From: Heterodera schachtii
Lineage: Eukaryota > Nematoda > Chromadorea > Rhabditida > Heteroderidae
Reading direction: 5' to 3'
Length of the DNA: 64,000 bases
Assembly (NCBI GenBank): GCA_023374025.1
Contig: SIJG01000012.1
Coordinates: forward strand, 1,522,492 to 1,586,491
Part shown: positions 57,801 through 64,000 of the stretch, in pieces
How the letters are laid out: each line of letters starts with the position of its first letter
Numbering within the stretch: position 1 is the first letter of the stretch
Notes under the pieces: generated by a model
What the model saw: the letters and a program-made list of their open reading frames with translations, nothing else
What the model was told of the DNA's origin: nothing
Database searches by the model: none
Translations under genes and position numbers: made by a program

Positions 57801-60800
57801 TTTTTCCAGGGACGACCTTTTTCTTAACATTTCCCTATGCTTTTACATATAAGATTGGATATTCTAAATCATGAATTTATTGAATATTGATATGAGATTA
57901 TACAAAAAAAAATTTTTTTTAATAGTTAGGAAAAAATCCGGGTTATCCTATTCCAATTTATACGGTTCATGAATTATTTAATTATATAAATTATTCTATA
58001 CTTTAGTGTCTCATTTTATCATCAATTTAATCTAAAAAACAGTATCTAATAAAAAAAAACGGTACTTGTAGGTTTTGTCACCCCCTGGAATTTTTTTTAA
58101 ATAATTTTTTCTAGGCTGATGTAATGTGCTGGTCACGAACCTGATATTTATTTAAGCCTAGCTCGAACCCCGGACCCGAACTCGGACACAAAGTCTCATA
58201 GATTTATACACAAAAATGGTTTCTGAAAAATTCGAATTTTCGACGTTTGTTTGAATTCGGGTCCGATTCGAAATAGGCCAAAATGGATGGCATATTCGTG
58301 ATCAGTAACCCCAGAAACCATTTGAAACATGTTTTTACGATTTTTTAAAACAAAAATTTTTCTGCCAATAAATGGGGGGGGGGGGGACCATCGAACTAAT
58401 ATTTTTTCGTTTTCATGTCACGTGAAATTTCACGTAACTCGCTGGAAACATGTTATAGCTAAAAATAAATGTCAGATTCGTGATCAGTACTTTAAATCAG
58501 CCTAGAAAAAATTATTTAAAAAAAATTTCAGGGGGGGGTGACAAAACCTACAAGTACCAAAAAAAAACTACTGTACCCTTTTGCCGGTGTATTGTTATCA
58601 GTAATGAAAGGTTTTTGCCTATCATCGTAAACTTTGTGCGGATCTTCGCCACATTTTGCTTTATTATCATGGGCAAATTTTGTAAATTTTTCATGTTTAA
58701 ATTTCAGACGTTTTGCCAATGCTCGTCCAAAATTCAAAAATGCACAATTCTTTGAAGATAAATATTTAGCAAAATAATGCTCCATTTTTTTATAAATTTC
58801 TGGTTGGTTTTTATTTTGTTTATTCAAAAATGCTTTGAATTTTTGTCTTTTTTTTGGTCTGTTTTTAATTGCTTGAAGTACTTTTGAAATTTCATATTGT
58901 GACAATGTGAAATCCGAAAGCTCGAGAATGAATTTGAAGTTTTCTTAAAAGAAAAACTTTGTTAAAATTGTATAAAGATTTAATTAATTTATTTTTTTAT
59001 TTTTAATTTCTTAAAAATCATCCTAATTTCAAACCCAAAATTATTTAAATAAATTGGAACTATACCCTTGTTATTTTCTATTATATTAAAAAATGCCGAA
59101 TTGCACTAAAATCTTTTAAATATGCCCTAAAAACTCGAAAAATGCCCAAATTCGCACTAAAATTTACCTTAAAAATTATATATATATATATATAAACAAA
59201 CTTCAAAAATCCTTCAAAAAAAACTCCAATTTTTAAGGGGTATATTTTTTAATTCCCCAAAGAGTCTTAGGGGGGTATTTTTTGCTTTTTTGCATTTTTC
59301 TTGTCATCTAAATGGCCGAAATATGCTCTAAAAACGAAAAAATGGCAAAAAATGTATATTTTGTAAGAATTTTTCTCCATATTTTAAAATCTATGTATAT
59401 CTTTTATTGATTATTCTCAAAATTTTTCTTACGTTTAATCATAGATTCTTCAAGATTATCTTTCTTATCAGCAATCATTTGTTCTGAGTCGCCTTCTTTC
59501 AAATTTTCATCTTCCTTTAAAAATTTCTGAGCCCAAAAATGGACGGTTTCTCCATTTTTTTGGTCAATTTGAATAATTTTAAATGGAAAAATTCTAAATA
59601 AAATAAAATAAAATTAATCAATTATAATTAGGGTCGCTATTGTTAAATTGCTTTGAAGAAAGGAGCTCAAAAAAGCTTTTCTGCGTTGAAATTTTTTCAT
59701 TTGAACGTCAATATTCTTCACTATTTTGTGTTTTGTCACTATTTTTCAATATTTTGGCATTTGTGGAAAATTTATTAACAAAAATGCAATAAAAACAAAA
59801 AACATACCCCAACCGAAAAAAATTTTCAGAAAATACACCAAGAGAAATGAAAAACTTTCTCTAAAATTAATTTCCAAAATTATTTATTTATTTTCTTGAC
59901 AAGAAATTTTTTGATATTTTTCGTTAAAAATGAGCTCGGAAGATTTTGGCATTTTTCTTCATTATATTAGTTAATTATTTCGAGATTTCTCGTAACTAAA
60001 AGTAGCGACCCTAATTATAATGAATCAAAATCTAATTTTCTACCATACATGTACAAGGGGTGTCTCAGCCCAGGGGCCATACGCCAGACGATTGAGACAG
60101 GGGGGGGCGTCACGAAGGTCCAAATTTTTCTCCGGCGATGAACCTTTTTTTTTTTTTTGGACCTTTTTTTTTGCTACTCAGAGCACCTTTTTTTGGGCGC
60201 GTGTTTTTCCAAAATTTTTGGGGAAGGGCGCGGGGCGGTCCGGCGGTGCCGATAGGCGCCGCCGGAAAAATTTTTGAATTTTGTATGTATGGATTTCGCT
60301 AAGGAAACTATGCAAATTTTAAATTTTCCCCCTTCGTTACGGCCCCCTTCACGACGACCCCTCCCTCTTTTACAGCCGCCCCCCTTACGACGAACGATGG
60401 GGGGGGGGGGGTGTCCGAGGCCTCTTACGACGAGGGGGGGGGGGGGGGGGGGTGGGTGTGGAGCAGGGATGTGCCGAATCGGAATCGTAATCGTAATCGG
60501 AATCGCAATTAATCGGATTTTGGGCCATAATCGGAATCGGATAATCGTAATCGGATTTTGCCTTGAAATCCGATTATTACACCCCTAAGAATTGACCTTT
60601 TGAAGGAATCTTTTTAGCGAGAATACCAATGAATTTTGAAAAAAAATGTTTTCTGAAACGAATGTTTTAATCTTATTTTAAATAATGACTGAAATTAAAT
60701 TTTTCTCACAAAGCAGTGCCGGAAAACGTTTATTGCCTGAGAATGTGGACAAACTTTTATTTTTGCATCACAATCTTAAAATTTATAATTTTGATTATGA

Positions 60801-63723
60801 ATAAAATTTTTGAGAAAAAATTATTTTAAAAAATCGGAATCGTAATCGGAATCGCAATAAATCGGATTTTGGGCCATAATCGTAATCGGTTTTAAACCCG
60901 TATCGGATTTTTGGCCATAATCGGAATCGGCGATGATTTAATCGGAATCGGATTTTGTCTGGCTCGGCACATCCCTGGTGTCGAGACACCCCTTGTACAT
61001 GTATGTTTTCTACCCATGTGTGTCTTTGGTGTTGCCTCTCCGTTTTGACAATTCTTTAAATGCAGTTAAAAGGGTTTTCAATTGCCATCCTCCAATGTCA
61101 TTTTTCTCATTGAAATATTCTGCATAACTGTAAATTTATTTTAAAAAAATATTATTTAATTTATTTTTGGATTTGCTTCAAAATTTTACAAAAATTTATG
61201 AAATAAAAAAGTAAATTTTCTCTGGGAATTGAATTTTGAGGCTCAAGCCAATTACATAAATTTTTTTTTATATTTACAAATTAAATAACTAAAAAATGCC
61301 TGTTTTTCATAGAAGCCTTTGTTTTGTCATTTTTTCAAAATGGTTTAATGAAAATTCTTCATTAATTTACATAGAAATATAAAAATTGGAAGACTAAATT
61401 TTTAAAATATTATATAAATAATTTCAACTATTTAATTCTCTATTATCGATATTTTACATTATGCTGAGAATGACCCGGACGGCAAATGAGAAGGCCAATT
61501 GCAGAATTTGGCACACAACTTTTGGGTTTTGTTTTTCGATTGAAAAAATTTCGTCTTTGAATTTTTTAGCAATTTTTTGGCCAAGTGTTTGGTCAAAATT
61601 CAAAAAGCCAATAAATTCATTTTTTGCATATAATATTTCACCGATAGTAGCCACTTTTAAATTCAAATAAGCATCTTTCGGATTTTCGTTTTGACTAATC
61701 ACTCGGAAATGGGCAATTTCTGCCGCACATTTTACAAATGTCAAATTGAACACTGTCCTTTTTTGCTTATCCGAAAAGCCTTTTTCCGTGTACAGTTTTG
61801 ATTGGTTTAGCCAATGTATGTCTGAAAAAGTCTGACAATTTTATACAAAAATTTTTAAATTCAAAAGCAAACCTAATCAAAAATGATTAATTTACTGTAA
61901 AAAAAAAATCGAAAATTAATTATTATATTTTTAAGAAATTAATTCTTTTTTAATATGCTTACAAGTAAAATAATTTGAAATAAATGGTAAAATTTAGAAT
62001 AAGTTTAAAAAGAGTAAATATTAAATAATTATTTGGAATTTGCAAATAAACTCACCCATTTTTACATTCTTTTTGTATTCCCCATAAAGATCATCCATAA
62101 ATTTTGCAAACGTTTTTACATTGTTGGCCAAATTGGATGAGTCCCATTCGTATGACGAAGTCCCTTCAAAAATGGAAAAGCCGAGCAAAAACGGGAAAAA
62201 TTAGAACAAAGAAAAAAATTCGATTTCATATTTCTAAAAAATTGAGAAATATAGGGTAGTAGCGCACAGAAAATCCCACGGTCGCGGCGGATTCAAATTG
62301 CCGCGGTCGCGAATCGCAGAAAGAAAATGCCGCGAATCGCGGATCGCGTCCCAGCCCTCAGCCCTGATGTACGCCTGCCTATACAGGGTGCGGCATAAGT
62401 TCTGCAAGCCGCCTTTCCATGGAAAATTCCAGTTCAAAATAAAAAGAAAATCATATAAGTTGGCAATTTCATTTATTGTAATAGCTTTGCCCCAAAATCC
62501 AGGAAACAGATTTTCACACAGCTAAATTGCTGTTCTCGTCGACCAGTGTGTCGGTGCCCAATCCTATTGAAGGACGAATTGTTTTTTTTTTCTAAAGAAC
62601 CCTTGTGCCCAAGGATACACACTACGTCCCTTAGGATGGTGTTTTCGTCGACCGCCGAGTTTATCTTGGTGTGTTTTTTTTGATTAATACCAGGGGAGTC
62701 TTGCCGATGGCATAAATGCCGCCCCAAAACATCACGGACTGGTGGAAGTGGCTCCTTTTGGTGTTTTTTTTATAGTGTACCCCTTCTGTCGGAACAATTA
62801 ACAGTGATTTTGGCTGTTACGATGGCGCTTGATGGTAAAAATTTTCTCTCTGACCTAAGACGAAATTACCGAAAAAAGGGGTGCGGACATTTGGTTAATT
62901 TTCGGAAGGGTTTGGACGCATGTATCTCCTCAGCCCATAGTGCCTACTTTGGACTATTGATATAATTTTCTAATAACTAAGTTCCTATTAAATGAAATTG
63001 CCAAGTTATATGATTTTTCTTTTTATTTTGAACTGGAATTTTCCATGGAAAGGCGGGTTGCAGAACTTATGACGCACCCTGTATATTTTGGCCTTTTTTG
63101 AGTTTTTAGCACAAAAATATTTGGATTTTTTGGGCACATAATATTTACATATATTTAGCATTTTTTTAACAAATATAAATCCAGGCAATAAATATTAAAC
63201 AAATAATTATTTTTGAATTTGTAATAATCTCACCCATTTTTCCATTCTTCTTGTATTCTCGAAAAAGATCGTCCAAAAATTCGCCAAATATTTGGACTTT
63301 TTTCGGCAACTTTTCCGAGTTCCATTTGTAAGACGAAGTCCCTTCAAAAAAATATTTGGGATTTTTTGGCACATATATATATATGTACACATATTTAGCA
63401 TTTTTTAATAAATATAAATCCAAGCCTTGATTATAAAAGATTTAATTGCTATATGCTGACAATTAAAATTATTTTTTAAAAAGTTTCCAATTTATTAGGA
63501 TATATATTAAAAGAATAAATATTAAATATAATTTTGAATTTGCAATAAACTCACTCATTTTTACATTCTTTTTGTATTCCTCATAAAGATGGTCCATGAA
63601 TTTGGCAAATGTTTTTACATTGTTAGGCAAGTTTTCCGAGCTCCGTTCGTAAGACGAAATCCCTTCAAAAATCCAAAAGCCGACGAAAAGTGGAAAAATT
63701 AGTACATGGAAATTCGTTTTCAT
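54849..63723 (-). CDS. Gene X-prime: inverted paralogue of gene X, with one frameshift
   Basis: Minus-strand exons (high to low): 63723-63555, 61821-61458, 61127-61014, 59593-59433, 58943-58577, 57533-57448, 57389-56906, 55765-55508, 55366-55231, 55141-55073, 55019-54939, 54886-54849. Exon order and phases equal those of gene X. Starts MKTNFHVLIFPLFVGFWIF, a signal peptide, and shares DIHWLNQSKLYTEKGF, SQYEISKVLQAIKNRPKKR, NGIRLTH and LFSLAIRLCFLIDEKEK. Exon 55366-55231 is 136 bp rather than 137: one base is missing near 55295 and the frame reaches a stop (after NVLIN), so the last quarter may be lost. The final exons otherwise still match (VEMLREKLWMSY, then stop). Two extra first-exon-like copies lie between exons 1 and 2 (62056-62229 and about 63234-63350). 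Introns contain several transposons. Function unknown. Confidence 0.72.
55812..56826. mobile_element. Word-array element (taggcattaa family) with a nested foldback
   Basis: Left end TAGGGCTTCCTTATTTAGGC; words aaataggcac and aaataggcattaa; core motif 1 at about 56039 and core motif 2 at about 56752 (AATCAAGCGGAAAACGCGTT). The right end fades into GCCTAAAAAAGGAAT. Inside, 56200-56715 is a separate foldback (GTCGACTTCTATTGCGAATT against AATTCGCAATAGAAGTCGAC) that carries a tRNA-like A/B-box pair on the minus strand at about 56515-56570 (GTGGCTCAGTTGGTTAA, GAGTTCAAATCC). Confidence 0.75.
59050..59400. mobile_element. Word-array remnant, atgccctaaaaac words
   Basis: Words AAAATGCCGAATTGCACTAAA, ATATGCCCTAAAAACTCG and ATATGCTCTAAAAACGAA flank two copies of core motif 1 (TTTTTAAGGGGTATATTTTTT and GTCTTAGGGGGGTATTTTTTG). 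Termini are not clear. It lies in an intron of gene X-prime. Confidence 0.6.
59629..60012. mobile_element. Word-array element, TAGGGTCGCTA family
   Basis: Short termini TAGGGTCGCTA and TAGTAGCGACCCT (TIR about 10 bp) with an exact 9-bp duplication AATTATAAT on both sides. The interior has AATATTTTGGCATTTG-type words and AAAATGCAATAAAAAC. It lies in an intron of gene X-prime. Confidence 0.85.
60044..61004. mobile_element. Foldback element, CATACATGTACAAGGGG family, second copy
   Basis: Termini CATACATGTACAAGGGGTGT and ACACCCCTTGTACATGTATG, flanked by an exact 8-bp duplication TTTTCTAC. The interior has G-runs and a conserved hairpin (60240-60265), and is interrupted by the element at 60465-60976. 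It lies in an intron of gene X-prime; the sister copy is at 25672-26698. Confidence 0.85.
60465..60976. mobile_element. Word-array element, CAGGGATGTGCCGA family
   Basis: Begins CAGGGATGTGCCGAATCGGA, ends TCTGGCTCGGCACATCCCT. Target duplication GGTGTGGAG against GGTGTCGAG (8 of 9). Arms are arrays of aatcggaatcg and aatcgtaatcgg. The centre contains core motif 1 in reverse (TTACACCCCTAAGAATTGAC). Nested in 60044-61004. Confidence 0.85.
62056..62229 (-). pseudogene. Frame-shifted copy of the gene X first exon
   Basis: ATG followed by a stretch clearly aligned to the signal-peptide exon, but 174 bp rather than 172: one extra base near the start and one in the hydrophobic core. The downstream frame is intact (FSIFEGTSSYEWDSSNLANN, then VKTFAKFMDDLYGEYKK) and ends at a gtgag donor. 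As written it cannot start at its ATG and read the conserved part. Confidence 0.65.
62252..62375. repeat. Word-array remnant, cgcggatcgcg words
   Basis: Starts TAGGGTAGTAGCGCACAG and contains CCGCGGTCGCGAATCGCAG and CCGCGAATCGCGGATCGCG words; the right end may be CCCAGCCCT (about 62357). GC-rich inside AT-rich DNA, like the other word-array elements. Confidence 0.5.
62394..63081. mobile_element. Internally deleted Tc1/mariner element, 688 bp
   Basis: Termini CAGGGTGCGGCATAAGTTCT and AGAACTTATGACGCACCCTG with TA on both sides, as in 14050-16037. Retains fragments of the same transposase region, frame-broken (for example AGGACGAATTG and CCAAGGATACAC stretches). It lies between two first-exon copies of gene X-prime. 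Confidence 0.88.
63234..63350 (-). pseudogene. Second partial copy of the gene X first exon
   Basis: Reads FFEGTSSYKWNSEKLPKK, then VQIFGEFLDDLFREYKKNGKM before a gtgag donor. The signal-peptide start is replaced by AT-rich repeat sequence (AAATATTTGGG words). Could in principle be an alternative internal exon. Confidence 0.55.
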
Positions 63724-63879
63724 GTTTCTAAAAAGTGTAATATAGGACAGTAATGAAAATCCGAGATGGGGGAGGGCGGTAACTGTAGAACAATTCCCCG
63801 CTTTTTTAAATTCGTCTCTTTTTTCATTGTCACTACCATTAGCATTAAATGAAACTTTTTCTCCAGCAATTAGCTGGTT

Positions 63880-64000
63880 TTGAATTTAATCCCTTTTCAA
63901 TTGATGGAGGCTTACTGATAAGCCCAAGCTCCCCGCTCCAGTCGGAGAACGCGGAACGCCCGCGGGGATCGTCGGGGAGAATAGGAGGTCGAGGACCGGG
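63880..64000. other. GC-rich right edge, probably the start of another repeat
   Basis: From about 63925 the sequence becomes GC-rich (CCCCGCTCCAGTCGGAGAAC, GCGGGGATCGTCGGGGAG). It looks like the word-array arms elsewhere, but the window ends. Confidence 0.35.

Overview
This is eukaryotic, AT-rich DNA with many small introns (GT-AG, often short, T-rich acceptors) and dense non-autonomous transposable elements. A nematode is the best fit. The reasons are serpentine-receptor (7TM) exons, an F-box-like protein of a type I recall as expanded in cyst nematodes, and several genes beginning with secretory signal peptides. A plant-parasitic tylenchid (Heteroderidae) is my guess, not proven here. All gene models were built by hand from open frames, splice sites and exon phase.

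Layout. 0.6-4.5 kb: a 7TM receptor gene with one phase conflict. 5.3-7.4 kb: a small Cys-rich secreted peptide (minus) and a membrane-spanning exon (minus). 8.3-17.0 kb: gene X (plus), a secreted protein of about 790-800 residues and unknown family; one of its introns holds three nested transposons. 19.2-20.7 kb: a truncated second 7TM receptor. 24.4-27.4 kb: an intact F-box-like gene (5 exons, 396 aa). 29.6-30.4 kb: a decayed third copy of gene X. 32.5-38.3 kb: gene A. 39.4-50.1 kb: gene B, a tandem paralogue of A. 50.6-53.3 kb: a 113-bp satellite. 54.8-63.7 kb: gene X-prime (minus), an inverted paralogue of X.

The main discovery is the A/B pair. Each model starts with a clear signal peptide. 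Next come tandem phase 1-1 exons that each encode one helix-turn-helix module of about 61 residues: three in A, nine intact plus one degenerate in B. A linker follows, then a KDM7/PHF8-type JmjC histone-demethylase domain with the metal-binding H-x-D and distal H present in A. The 21 exons of A fit together in frame (821 aa). A secreted protein combining modular DNA-binding repeats with a histone demethylase would be a candidate host-chromatin effector; that role is inference. Copy B has two single-base indels in its JmjC exons.

The second theme is a large group of short transposons. They begin TAGGG or CAGGG, end CCCT, and are mostly flanked by 9-bp target duplications. Their arms are arrays of a short word that differs between families yet matches between the two arms. 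Two core motifs recur across families. Elements with 8-bp duplications (hAT-like), mariner elements with TA duplications and tRNA-headed repeats are also present.
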